A stretch of DNA of 64,000 nt from Cryptosporidium bovis (GCA_009768925.2 VHIT02000054.1:496001-560000); one strand, 5' to 3'; counted from the stretch's first letter, positions 11,501 to 20,466 are shown. The notes: generated from the letters alone by a model not told the origin. Numbers and translations are program-made.

Positions 11501-14500
11501 GATTTGAAAAATTTTGCAACGCAAATTTATTGTCAAAATAAAGTAAAAAGTACTGAATTAATTGTTCCAATTTATATTTATAACCTAAATGTACCACTTA
11601 TTAATCATGATAAGAGGAGTTTGGAATCAAGAATGGATGTAGATTTACAGTTGGAAATACTAAATAAATTAAACACCGACATACTGTTCAAAACTGTTAA
11701 TTTGAGTGAGAATGAAGAGATAAATTTATTAAATGTAAATGGTGAAAGTATATATAGTACATTATATCCATTATTAAATCAGTTATTTTATCACTTATCT
11801 AATAACAGTCAGGATTTTTCTATAACAAATGCATCAATAAAGATAATAAAGAATATAATATCTTGTTGGTGTAATGAAATTAGGTACATTCATGTAAAAA
11901 ATATAAATAATGATAATATTGAGCTTAAAATATTTTCAATTTATAAATTAATATTGGATTTATTCATTCCATTCGAGGAGGAGATATTGAAATATTCGCG
12001 TTATAGCTTATCTAAAAAAAGAGCAATATTGAGTGTGATTGACACCTTAATACTTCAATTTACTCCATATGTTGACTATTTTTCAAATAGATTTAATGTT
12101 TCAAAGGATGATTTAGTGAAAACATTTCATTTAGGTTTGTATCCTATAAGAGAATACCATACTATTGAAGATGGTGAGAAAGTGAATTTATTTGAAGAAA
12201 TAGTTCACATTCAAAAACACAAAAGAGCAAGGGCATTAAACTTTCTAGGTAAATTTTCAAAATTTTCTCTAAACTACCACAAAAATAATGTTGGTTACGA
12301 TTCCAAATTTAATAAAGAAGTAAAAGATGATTTTTCAGTCAGGAATAATGATAATTGTTTTTTGAATATTTATGAACTCGGTTATCCTTTGAGTTCTTAC
12401 ACGGTAAAAACAATAGGTATTAATTTTTGCATACATTCTTTAATTCAAAAGGATTCAAATAAGGAAACCTATCATTTAGGTTTAGGTGATAATTCACTAA
12501 GATCAATGGAGTCGTTCTCATTGTACTTGGATTGGAAGGAATGCATTGATTTAACAGGGTATTTAATAAGACTATTAAGGCTTTATCCACAAAGAAAGTC
12601 TTATATAATAAAAGCAATCTGCTCACTACTTAATTCATTTGATTTTCAAATAAATAATATGGTTGTTACGAGTACTTTTGAACAAAATGATAAATGCCTG
12701 GATGAATGTTTGGATTTTAAATATGAAGGTAACAATGTAAGTGGTGATGTTGGAGATAAATATGATGAGAATGAACACTTTGATGGTGGTCAAAACAAGA
12801 GTGAGAATTCAAAGTTGGAGGAGAGGTTAAGCGATATGCAAGCAAATGTGAAACAAAGATTACTACCACTTTTAAAATCAGTAATGGTGGATAGAAGTTA
12901 CAAAGCTAAAGAATTAACAGTGGAAGAATACAATAGTTTCGATAAGAAATCAACAGTAAGTCAGAACAACTACGGACTAATAAGATCTGATATTGTATTG
13001 ATAATAATAAGGGTTTTGAGATGTATGCCTTCTAGAGAGTTCCACTCTGAATTACCTAGATTAATAACGCAATTGATATTGGCACTAAAATCGAAAGACA
13101 GAGATATAAGAAGAAGTTCGAGATCATCATTAAAATCAATATGTAAAACACTTGGAGTAAATTATTTGGTTTGGATATTTAAGCAAATGTCAAATATATT
13201 AACTAAAGGATACCAATTACCTGTGTTAATATTTACAGTTCATTCAATTTTGAGTGAGATATTTTCAGTGACAAATTTGATAGAGACAATGAATAATAAA
13301 CAAAATACGGTTATACTGGATGGTTGTATAGAGATAATAAGCAAAATGATAATAGAGGAATTAAATAGAATAGCAGATCCAGATAGAAGAACAGTCACCC
13401 TGGATACAATAGATACACCTATTACAGGTACTGTTGATGAGGGCAAATATATAAAATCTCCATACATTATGAGGATATTATCTAAAAATGTAACCTTAAA
13501 TGGGATAAATAAACTTTACGATTTTTTGAATGATTTGTTAAGTGGTGTACAAGGAGAAAGAGATGAATCAAGCATAATGTCTGATTCCTACAGTCAAAAA
13601 TATCTTTATTGGTTAAAGAATTTGTATTTGCAATTTTGTATTGGTTTACTAAACAATAATAATATAAGCGACAGAGAAAAGCTTGATTTTTCCGTATTGA
13701 ATTTGGCTAAAAATATAGTTGTTGACAGGAATATGATTAGAGACGACGATATTAAAAGACTAATAGTTTATTCAATGAATAGCCAAGTGACATCTTTATT
13801 TCAAGACCCATTAAATTTGTTGCAAGGTGTTAACACTGAGGGACAATTTAAGACAAATACCATTGAGGATAATAAAAAAGCAATTAATAAAAAAGATAAA
13901 TACTATTCAGTTCAGCCAGGAGCATCTACAGGAAGAGGCACTCACCAAGTTATAAAACATCAAAGAGGATTTGAAAAAAAGGTTAAATCAGTAGTACTAT
14001 GTAACTCTTCACTTTATTTATTAAATAACATTTTGAAGCTTGTGAATAACGGTAATTTTGATTTAATATTTGGAAATGATGATGATAATAATGGTGTTGG
14101 TAGTAATTTTAATGGTAATAATAATGATAGTAGTAGCGAAAAACGGGATTTATGCATTTTGAAACAACATGAATTGGCAAGATATAATATGATTCATTTA
14201 ATAATACTAACATTTTCAGATAATTCAAGTGAATTGGCCTCTATATCATGTAAATGTTTAGTAAGAATACTCCTATTAAATTCAATGGAGAATTCAAAAA
14301 AATACGAATATTTAAAAATAGATAATTTTGGACCACTAATATCTAAGATATCTTTGAATATAATGCAAAAATCAGGAATAAGCAACAGTAATAGTGCAAA
14401 TAATAATATAACAGAACTTATATCTTCTTCAATGAAGTTATTTGTTGCATTATTAATACGTCCTAAATCTATAGAGTGGTTTAACAGCTTATTTTATGAT

Positions 14501-16975
14501 AAATGTCTTAATAAAATGACTCCATATTATGCAAATATACTAAAACAACTGCATATAACAATAAACGATAATAGACTTCGAATAACATCGCTTCAATTAT
14601 TGAGACAGATAGTACTTTATGGAAAAGACCAGATAAAATTATCGAGTGAATCTCTTGGATCATTATATTCATTAATAGACTATGTTTTGCCTATTATAGT
14701 TCAATACAGTGCGTCAGAACCCAGAATAGTGAGCATAGGCTGTAATTTATATGTAGAGTTCTTGTTATATTATCCAATGAGTGAAAGGTCTCAAAAGCAA
14801 AGAATATCTATATTACTTGAAAACCTTCCGGAATACCCAACAAGTGAAGGGAGAAAAACACTTTTAATTGCCATACACACTTTAATTTCACGCTTTCCTT
14901 TAAAGTTAATGAAGGAATCTTATAATATAATGTTTTTGTGTGGAATTACGCTATCTCTTTCTGTTGAAACTGAGATAGGACCTATAAACGAAATTAGAGG
15001 AATAGTAAAAGACATCTTGGATATGTATAAAAACGAAAATAACGAGAGAATAAAACTTATAAATACGATATTTAAAACACTAAACAAAGTTGATATGAAC
15101 AATACGCATATTTTAGACATTAAGTGTGGATTGATTGTTCTATTGAGATACATATTTGAGTATTATGTAGGTAAAAAGGATGTTATTTGTTTAAAAAAAG
15201 AGATTGACTGTGTTGGTAATATATTCTTTTCAGAAATAAATGGGATTTTGGACATTTTGGTTCTTTCATTAAATAGAGATACCATAAAAGATAATGCTGT
15301 TAGTGATGGTAATGAAAGTAACATAAGAATTATATCTTTGCAAAGATTGGAATACGAAACATTTAATCTACTAAATATGATTGTATCTGACACTGATATA
15401 TTTGAAATTCTCAATTATGAATGGTTGAATGGCAATAATGATTTGAAAGATGGAATTGGAAGAACTGATTTGTGGAGAAGATTCTGGAATATCCTCATAT
15501 TAAATGATTTAGGTTTTGGGATTTACAGTAATCATTTATGGAACAAATCAGCTTCTCTTAGATTGATTACTGGAACACTTAAACAATCTTTAATAATAAT
15601 TTTGAAGCAAAAGAATACAAAACAATTAACATCTTCAGATATAAATACTAATTCAAATGTTAATGCGAAGAGTCGGTTGAATTCAGGTTTTATCGTGGAT
15701 TACATTCTGAGCGAGGACATATTTACGAATATTTTTGAGAAAACAGTTAAACTTCAATTTATTCCCTTATTAGAGGTGTCACCATGGTTGATTCCTAGAG
15801 TAACTGCCTGCATCCAACATTTAATACTTTTATCTTCGTACATTAATAAGAATTGGAAAGTACCAAAGAAACTCTCGCACTTGGATTCAGCAAAGGGTAG
15901 TGATTTTGGAATAAATGAAGATTTAAAATCTAATGATATTGTTAATGATAAAATGTTTAAATTCTCGTTTTACGATAATGAAAAAAAGAGAAGCAATTCA
16001 AAAATGGCTGGTGAATACAGTACTGGAACTAGAAAAAGGATTAAAATACTTGAAGAAAATCAGGTGAAGGAGAAGGACTGGATCATATATGAAGAGGAGA
16101 GTGAAAATGAAATACAAGATAATAGTGATATTGATGACAATGAATTGGAGAATCTTGAGAAAAATACTAGAAAGATGCTGAAAAAGCAAAAAAACATTCT
16201 AATTGACAAGAATGACAATACAGAAGAGGTGATAGATTCTTATTTACTTGATCAAATATCTGAAGATAAAGATTGTGGTGAATTTAAGGATGACAACGAA
16301 GAGGTGATAAAGCAATGTTCAAGTTTAGAAGGTAAATATATAATAAAGGAAGAAAATGAGATATCACTTATTAGACTGGATGTTTACTTGTGGTTCTTGG
16401 ATCGTGTATCTTGTTGTTGTAGATATTATACAACAAAACCAGGTATTTTTAGAGCGAGACTTTTGTTGAGTATTAAAACATTGAATGATATGATAGAGCT
16501 AATTCCACATTTAAAAGATATAATTAAAGAAGATGATTTGTTCAAACCCATAAAACACTCAGTAAAAGCGTTATATCAATGTTCAACAATGTTAAATAGA
16601 GACGATATATATGATAATTCGAATGATAATTTAGCTATTAACATACAAAACTTTGAATGGGTAAATACAATAAGCAATTTAGATTCATATAATGTAATTA
16701 AACAGGCTTGTATATTTGCTCAAAAAGCCATAGAAAAATGGGATCGTGTATTTTCGGAAATAAATCATTCAAGTATGTTTATGAGATTTCTATCTGAATC
16801 AAGGAGAGAAGTAATGCAAACTAGACTTGAAAGAAAATCAAAGTTAAAACTTGAAAAGATAAGAAATACAGAATTAGCAGTTAAGAGAAAACAATCTCAA
16901 AGACTTAGGAATAAGCAGAATCGAATTAAAAAACTTGGTATTAAAATTAGGAATAGAAAATTAGGCTTAAAGTAG
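5531..16975 (+). CDS. UTP20: UTP20/DRIM-like U3 snoRNP component, very large (3814 aa)
   Basis: UTP20 is a giant alpha-helical repeat protein of the small-subunit processome in the nucleolus, needed for pre-18S rRNA processing. The N-terminus has the family layout: a basic start, then a segment with TAFGDSLRHWESEV and helical repeats containing SFLLGSLAKDTR. A middle acidic stretch near residue 1540 (DEEEPEEEIMAEDE) precedes VIRILFTLITKILLNYPEY. A second acidic stretch lies near residues 3520-3600. The extreme C-terminus is a long Arg/Lys-rich tail (RLRNKQNRIKKLG), as in other UTP20 proteins. At 3814 residues it is about 1000 longer than human or yeast UTP20, partly through Asn/Asp/Lys-rich inserts. 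The frame is open throughout with no sign of introns. Its stop lies 45 bp from that of the convergent U2AF65-like gene. Confidence 0.88.
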   Translation: MNVKHKSKISAEEKTKREKGVKNNKFRFENYVEKLSGIEIKIGEDEIWTQNSVNDCVEEDKWYSESTIESFLHGSSEHYEQEEKDTDNGEDEIIKSKLSRTAFGDSLRHWESEVRYLEFVELVKTLKPYRYSLVHIIDNLGYIIQVLTSKLNDCEHPETAEAISFLLGSLAKDTRLELIPFLPLIFQSLSGRLENQITDQSITGQGGVGLYNVKIIQSVFSCTGTIFFYLSNYILKDLLFYLNVYKKWIYHSNSTIRHFSAESIAYAIKRSRNKDLIKSLDHILLFVKEEKESLLGESSVKRSDNYSNFLFEWLFDIFSNIVFSINGCISNQGDVVCRYLLRHISFGLCIENRMDYLSLKSKNQLFSDFSSNKGLISDYLNSINKSDLICNDTFTSICDSIFRESFTGLNKIIGDIFFNLRSDIVENFNSISFEKILFYLIEIYYELYLDLRKKITSIDKINTIELGKSVSSIVDVLNIISNWICMSSQEVDMNIKNIDSSSIRDSPKNYKKRSFNLEYAQITVVMLLVPIQETNNTGDIEFRLLSRYVLSLINITTNVAIESFYLKSLNFVESLVFLDYRKLFGDRFLNFGHLILNFLGSSLDDNKISWKWLTILLDMFLENNCYTVLINILNTISYIIPMFEYRYNEELDHFMKVVLKYQMMLLDIRTINKELCVQIMENILLFIKKTEEIGFCDNYYRNSGAKFNIVTLCIEYISSFHSPETCYDEVNIVLELLSAVFGREINYINSSDSTCNNILSDLKYNLLKMYNTIFGIKFTKEGNNTFNITDVYVNLSSIRTFKYFCQIFEILGMNKVVNLEFMLKNINEWINLSLLEKNRITISHIPNIPMEYNVELVYIIGILIRLSRIDNSTVLESVEINNKDVDNKLKLLFLYWIANPLQQVRKMSVNLFISYLCNLDDMEEGIKKDLALGLNLIKELESSDTNIENERSKVRIMQQICDLTFCIISKIQESCGEYSYVLRYLISSILSQLYVKLSLIWKPCVDMLVKLVKIVNDRYGMSEKKSDSFSIIDTICSNICHMIYSNSNNMRTPTYINNSEGIEFLFTDEFTILEWCCKLLTQIFVSIDKKSLLIKDSFFYHNLILYWTIQMSYDIEGMRESFYKLKKDKHLPLKNGEDDFFGECTISYCGKIYSFLDLDFLYSNKGQIQRINHLLVVLESILNLYTKYNHNTTFEYLFNKFSLECVPNLLKINHIEIQLCLVRIICQHGSDSSLLSKYKSMFEVLISGSSREKEDEGSIKSFRNSLLMYPLSVDRDDIIRKEDRAKVIPIIIRILLSKLGKDKQGKNKSSTVVKLSKKGNKALTSNNKRKIIVSYFSELPKEEVSMLLSVIVEPMVRVVILDTNGTFVNFNVLDLSKGGLLIENNDKKESVLKNDIEVEGHLKNYLLDGLIKNDVVGNLQEHWFWIEETVDSTCADFGFLYENKELLFTLPISGKEIVDFQIKMVLKPFNMLNNEYKRIILFLNYVENLLDMMPHSLRENSHSILAILLNILHLNIITMRNVNNCEIKYTDGVEEELDVMDEEEPEEEIMAEDETKADDCRKDLLSKQNKLVLSRKEISSIKKRSKLVIRILFTLITKILLNYPEYSNEWIYLLRPVSPYIINKFSENLRLGKENASLYLPSTINLILSISKNGSLFILYKKLFPTVMGDLSNFISDDTVLDNIKQGSLMNYECNYKGSEMIISKVVEMYLNIIFGGSENLSTFKEKIKKNPEVFQNTSNINLLQYDSGSEIIEITEKTDEFVLEVSRFGLSTINKNIPNIVNSLQKIIYKRSLVNTSKKMEIVTLNELILLKVFALLEIKRIHYSENTTNNNEGNYGINISKIVLLLLLSCMNKLHLKNENTVNSNIGVFDLVLNLLKSSNFCFSHCDHRELVLRGSQYEKNLVERINILLGENKVVNIESNSGFCNDKGSFVNMSKYRLDFYCLISDIMSSLLSKTENLKLRVIISEIYLHSELIILGTNKYDENNQFDLKNFATQIYCQNKVKSTELIVPIYIYNLNVPLINHDKRSLESRMDVDLQLEILNKLNTDILFKTVNLSENEEINLLNVNGESIYSTLYPLLNQLFYHLSNNSQDFSITNASIKIIKNIISCWCNEIRYIHVKNINNDNIELKIFSIYKLILDLFIPFEEEILKYSRYSLSKKRAILSVIDTLILQFTPYVDYFSNRFNVSKDDLVKTFHLGLYPIREYHTIEDGEKVNLFEEIVHIQKHKRARALNFLGKFSKFSLNYHKNNVGYDSKFNKEVKDDFSVRNNDNCFLNIYELGYPLSSYTVKTIGINFCIHSLIQKDSNKETYHLGLGDNSLRSMESFSLYLDWKECIDLTGYLIRLLRLYPQRKSYIIKAICSLLNSFDFQINNMVVTSTFEQNDKCLDECLDFKYEGNNVSGDVGDKYDENEHFDGGQNKSENSKLEERLSDMQANVKQRLLPLLKSVMVDRSYKAKELTVEEYNSFDKKSTVSQNNYGLIRSDIVLIIIRVLRCMPSREFHSELPRLITQLILALKSKDRDIRRSSRSSLKSICKTLGVNYLVWIFKQMSNILTKGYQLPVLIFTVHSILSEIFSVTNLIETMNNKQNTVILDGCIEIISKMIIEELNRIADPDRRTVTLDTIDTPITGTVDEGKYIKSPYIMRILSKNVTLNGINKLYDFLNDLLSGVQGERDESSIMSDSYSQKYLYWLKNLYLQFCIGLLNNNNISDREKLDFSVLNLAKNIVVDRNMIRDDDIKRLIVYSMNSQVTSLFQDPLNLLQGVNTEGQFKTNTIEDNKKAINKKDKYYSVQPGASTGRGTHQVIKHQRGFEKKVKSVVLCNSSLYLLNNILKLVNNGNFDLIFGNDDDNNGVGSNFNGNNNDSSSEKRDLCILKQHELARYNMIHLIILTFSDNSSELASISCKCLVRILLLNSMENSKKYEYLKIDNFGPLISKISLNIMQKSGISNSNSANNNITELISSSMKLFVALLIRPKSIEWFNSLFYDKCLNKMTPYYANILKQLHITINDNRLRITSLQLLRQIVLYGKDQIKLSSESLGSLYSLIDYVLPIIVQYSASEPRIVSIGCNLYVEFLLYYPMSERSQKQRISILLENLPEYPTSEGRKTLLIAIHTLISRFPLKLMKESYNIMFLCGITLSLSVETEIGPINEIRGIVKDILDMYKNENNERIKLINTIFKTLNKVDMNNTHILDIKCGLIVLLRYIFEYYVGKKDVICLKKEIDCVGNIFFSEINGILDILVLSLNRDTIKDNAVSDGNESNIRIISLQRLEYETFNLLNMIVSDTDIFEILNYEWLNGNNDLKDGIGRTDLWRRFWNILILNDLGFGIYSNHLWNKSASLRLITGTLKQSLIIILKQKNTKQLTSSDINTNSNVNAKSRLNSGFIVDYILSEDIFTNIFEKTVKLQFIPLLEVSPWLIPRVTACIQHLILLSSYINKNWKVPKKLSHLDSAKGSDFGINEDLKSNDIVNDKMFKFSFYDNEKKRSNSKMAGEYSTGTRKRIKILEENQVKEKDWIIYEEESENEIQDNSDIDDNELENLEKNTRKMLKKQKNILIDKNDNTEEVIDSYLLDQISEDKDCGEFKDDNEEVIKQCSSLEGKYIIKEENEISLIRLDVYLWFLDRVSCCCRYYTTKPGIFRARLLLSIKTLNDMIELIPHLKDIIKEDDLFKPIKHSVKALYQCSTMLNRDDIYDNSNDNLAINIQNFEWVNTISNLDSYNVIKQACIFAQKAIEKWDRVFSEINHSSMFMRFLSESRREVMQTRLERKSKLKLEKIRNTELAVKRKQSQRLRNKQNRIKKLGIKIRNRKLGLK

Positions 16976-17020
16976 TGTAGTATGTTATATCAATTACTTT
17001 GTAACCATGTTTTAAAATGA

Positions 17021-19072
17021 TTAATTTTTGTTTTTAATATACTTGTTATAAAATGAGTTATCAAAATATTCAACTTTCGGCCTTTTATAGTTATACTTGT
17101 TAAAAGACAAATTGGAAAAACCTCTTTGAAGGCTTGATTCCGAATTAAATTCAACAAGGACATCATATATATTTAATTTAATATTATTTCTGTCTAAATG
17201 AGAATCAAGTTTAACAACATCTTCAGGTCTGACTATAAAACTAGAAACTATTGACTCTAGCTCTCCAGTTCCTTTACATATATTGTTTTTAGTATTGGTA
17301 TATTCACTTTCATTGTTTGCAATAAACGTTTGCTCGTCAAGTAAATCGGTTATTCTTAACACTCTTGTATCATTGACATTAGGTGGATTCATTTTGTCTT
17401 TGTTTAAATCTAATAGTATTTTACCAACTATTTTACCAATATTAAATGCATTGTCTAATGTTATGTTATCCAAATCAAATTCACTAATTATATAGTCACC
17501 ATTGTTAGTTATTTTATTCCTGTCAATATTATTATAATTTAGCGTTTCGGATAAGTGAATTCTTGTTTCTGAGAATTTATTTGAATCAAAATTACCATTT
17601 TTAGGTAACATCGCTTGGGAATAGTCATTTGGTCTGGATACCTTTATATTTGTACCTAAACATGTAAAACCGTCTAAATAAAGAGCCTTTTCTGTTTCTT
17701 CTACAGTCTTAAACTCTACAAAACCGTAGCTTTTCTTTTTTTGTGAGAACCAGACACATAATACTGGGTTTTCCTTCGAATCTATACAGAGCCCTCTTTT
17801 TACCATTTCATCCCATACAATTTGTTGAAAATTAGTTTCCGTAAGACCTAAATTCAGTGGAATATTACCAAAATATAATCTTCTGAACCTTCTTGTGTTA
17901 TTCATTGTTGCTGGATCCATTGTTGCTGTACTTCCTGTTTTTGCCACCCATTGAAATCCATCATAAAATACTGGTGTTGGCTCCTTTCCTTCACTTTGGG
18001 CAAGTTTCTCGAATCCCCCTGCTTTTTTGATACATCTAAAAGTATGTATAATATATATAAATTGGTGTAAAAAATGTTAAACTTACTCTGTTTGCAATTT
18101 TCGCCTTCTTTTTTCTCTTTCTCTCGATCTTTCTCTTTCGCGTTTAAATGACACTGGACTGTATGTCCTTACATACATATAGTTTCTTGATCTTAAGCTA
18201 TCTCTGCTATTGTAATAAAAGTTGTCATCATTTCTATATTTCTTATTTATATGGTCCCTTGTTCTGTAATGATATTCTGATTCTACGTTTTCCCTATGCT
18301 CAAATATATTTTTGTGTACTGAGTTTGAATTTGATCTTTCATACATATCTTTTCTTTTATTCAAGTATGCATTATTATTACTGTATTCTCTTTTCGAATA
18401 CGAATCATCATTTTCATAATAGTAATATTCTCTCTTTTCTCGTTCTTTTTTGTAATGCAGGTCTCCTTTCTTATAATATGAGTCCCTTTCTCTTCTTCTG
18501 TGGTGATCTCTGTACCTGCCAACATAGTGAGACTCAGATATTGACCTTGATCTTGATCTCGATATCGACCTTGATCTTGATCTCGATCTTGATCTCGACC
18601 TTGATCTTGAACTTGATCTTGATCTTGAGTCTGATATTGATCTCGATCTAGACGTGTTATATTTAAACTTGTATTTTGGCTTATTTGAAACGGATTTTGA
18701 CATAGAAGTGTGGCTCGAATTTGAATAATACCTTCTATTTGGAATTGATAACGAGGAATTATAACTTGAATTAGATCTTGATCGTGATCTTGAACCTGAA
18801 CATAATTTTGACCTTAAATCTTGTCCTTTAAATGAATTAAAGCCATTCCCGTGTCTTATGTTACGATTGTTGTCAATATCATTGTAATCATTATTGTATT
18901 CACGATCTATATTATTTTTATCATTTCTATATTCGGAATTATAAGGTGAGATGGAAGAGGAATCAAAGGGAGATGATTTTCCATTTTCTTTTCTTGAAGT
19001 CATTTTCTTCTCTTGAAACGTTGTTTTTTCTCCTTCATTATAATTACTTATTTTTCTTTTATAGCCATTCAT
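17021..19072 (-). CDS. U2AF2: U2AF65-like splicing factor, two exons: 19072-18087 and 18035-17021
   Basis: This is a U2AF large-subunit-like protein, which binds the polypyrimidine tract and helps recruit U2 snRNP to the branch site. Exon 1 encodes an Arg/Ser-rich domain, with near-perfect SR dipeptides around residues 140-178. Exon 2 encodes a linker with YDGFQWV, then RRM1 (RNP2 LYFGNI at 382-387, RNP1 around KSYGFVEF at 429-437, closing with SRPNDY). The C-terminus, from VLRITDLLD near residue 555, resembles the U2AF-homology motif. No RRM2 is seen; the ~85-residue linker lacks RNP motifs. The two frames were joined through a 51-nt intron with a GTAAGT donor, giving 666 residues in phase. 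The apparent start of the RRM frame is GTG (17947) and that of the RS frame is TTG (19135), so neither is a true start; ATG 19072 was chosen. Confidence 0.85.
18036..18086 (-). other. 51-nt intron in the U2AF65-like gene
   Basis: On the minus strand the intron begins GTAAGTTTAAC and ends CATACTTTTAG. Splicing joins ACAGA to ATGTATC, creating a Glu codon. It connects the RS-domain frame to the RRM frame, which itself has no ATG upstream of RRM1's linker. The domain order RS-RRM-UHM supports the join strongly. Confidence 0.85.
18541..18654. repeat. Hexanucleotide tandem repeat encoding Ser-Arg dipeptides
   Basis: Imperfect copies of TTGATC/TCGATC-like hexamers run for about 110 bp. On the minus strand they read as TCAAGA/TCGAGA units encoding the SR repeats of the U2AF65-like protein. 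The length may vary between isolates. Confidence 0.8.
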
Positions 19073-19247
19073 TCTCTTTTCTGATTCAACTAAATAATAG
19101 TTATTTCGAAGATAAATTATACTATAAAAGCACAAAGAAAAGAAAAATTAATGATTTTTCATCCCATTTCATATTAGTTTTATTTTCAAATTAATCTTTA
19201 TTAGCTCAAATATACATATATTTATCATGTATTTGTTATTATTATTA

Positions 19248-19284
19248 TATATATGGGCTATATATTATATATAGCCCATATATA
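19248..19284. repeat. Perfect 18-bp inverted repeat with 1-nt centre
   Basis: Each arm contains TATATGGGCTATATA and its complement, with the centre at 19266. It could form a hairpin or cruciform. It lies about 180 bp upstream of the U2AF65-like start. Confidence 0.9.
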
Positions 19285-19319
19285 ATAATATTATAGAATA
19301 TATATACACTATATGTATA

Positions 19320-19363
19320 CATATAATATGTACGCCATATATATATGGCGTACATATTATATG
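19320..19363. repeat. Perfect 44-bp palindrome plus a 16-bp tandem copy
   Basis: Arms of 22 bp meet with no spacer around CCATATATATATGG. The right-arm unit ATGGCGTACATATTA (19345-19359) is repeated directly at 19361-19375 with a 16-bp period. Nothing comparable was noticed elsewhere in the window. Confidence 0.9.
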
Positions 19364-20320
19364 GCGTACATATTACTCTTGTTTACGTGTTATGTAAATT
19401 TTTTATTAAAGGATTAAATTACAAGGTAAAAAGAGCAATATCATGCCTCTTGTCTTATAGCACTATTTCTTCTGAAGTAACACATTGAGAGGTTGAAAAG
19501 GAGGAATTTTACCGTCAGACAATTCTCGCAATAATCCTCTACAAAGAGGAACGTGTCAAATCATGACTATTTATGATTTTAAAATCTCTTATATCTTTAT
19601 TTCTGCTTCGTTATTGTAATCTTATAACTTACTATAACAAATATATAATGCCACTACACAAAAATACCATACTGTGCTCTATGTATAATTTGTTGGTTAA
19701 GCAACACGTCTTCTCTATGCTATCCTACTTCACTTTCACTCATTTTATTCTCTTTTTATGATAAAAAAGATTCCATTATAGTAGAAACTGCGCATGAGAA
19801 GAGGATATGATCACGGGAAAGAATTAAACCTAGGAAAAACAAGTTGGGTATCACCAAACTATTTTTATATTGTACTACCTGTGTAGTATAAATTTATTCA
19901 AATATATGCCAGTGGAACCTATATTTTGAATATCATTGTTATACTCACTTTTTAACGCATTATTTTCTTAGTACAAAAATATTCATATTTAATGAGATAT
20001 ATTTTGATAAGGTGGTTTGTTTTTGTCTTACACAAGCTTGACATAATATATAGAGTCAACTTATAAGCAATCTTGTTACAAAGCACATGTAAATACTAAT
20101 TCCGCATAATAAAATGTATATATACATATATATACTCTTTTTGTATAACTAAATGTTACATTTTACTTCTTTCAATAAGTTAATATGCAATTAGGCACTC
20201 CCATTATTTTCCTCTGTTCAGTAAACAGTAAGCACATTAATACAATGTGGAACTAATCATACATACGTATGTTGTACGAAGTAAAGTTGGTTGGTTAATA
20301 GCAGAGTTAATAACAATAAA

Positions 20321-20395
20321 GTGGCGTTCACCAGGCATACTCGGACCAACGCCACCCCCCAACGACCAGGGAAGCCTAGCAGGCCCCCGGAAACG
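20321..20395 (-). ncRNA. Candidate structured RNA immediately downstream of tRNA-Gly
   Basis: This 75-bp block is strikingly GC-rich for the region. On the minus strand it would follow the tRNA directly. It can form a hairpin at 20369-20388 (GGGGGCCU loop GCU AGGCUUCCC) and another at 20321-20355, with a perfect 8-bp stem GTGGCGTT/AACGCCAC and a 19-nt loop. The first stem uses two G-U wobbles that become A-C mismatches on the plus strand, so the minus strand is the better RNA strand. No snoRNA C/D boxes or known snRNA motifs were recognised. A tRNA 3' trailer or simple chance structure is possible. Confidence 0.4.
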
Positions 20396-20466
20396 TGCAC
20401 TAACGGGGAATCGAACCCCGGTCGAAACGATGGCAACGTTTCATCATACCACTAGACCATTAGTGC
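20396..20466 (-). tRNA. tRNA-Gly (anticodon GCC)
   Basis: The 71-nt sequence folds as a cloverleaf. The 7-bp acceptor stem is GCACTAA/TTAGTGC with discriminator A. The D arm contains AGTGGTA. The anticodon stem AAACG/CGTTT encloses TTGCCAT, with GCC at the anticodon. The T arm is GGGGTTCGATTCCCC, which also serves as the internal Pol III B box. The D stem is weak, with about three pairs. There is no intron. No run of four T residues occurs on the transcribed strand for about 280 nt downstream. Confidence 0.95.

Larger units (their letters stand above)
19073..20395. other. Gene-poor region between the U2AF65-like gene and tRNA-Gly
   Basis: This stretch contains the U2AF65-like promoter, a cluster of AT palindromes (19248-19376) and, at its right end, a GC-rich structured block next to the tRNA. 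No credible protein-coding frame was seen. Confidence 0.55.

Noticed and set aside
17021..17947. RRM-only protein starting at 17947
   Set aside because: The first codon is GTG, and the frame continues upstream to a splice acceptor at 18035 that joins the RS exon.
18148..18651. 167-residue plus-strand frame of Leu/Ile repeats
   Set aside because: It is the antisense of the SR repeat in the U2AF65-like gene.
19073..19135. Longer start for the RS-domain frame
   Set aside because: The frame at 19135 begins with TTG. ATG 19072 is the first real start.
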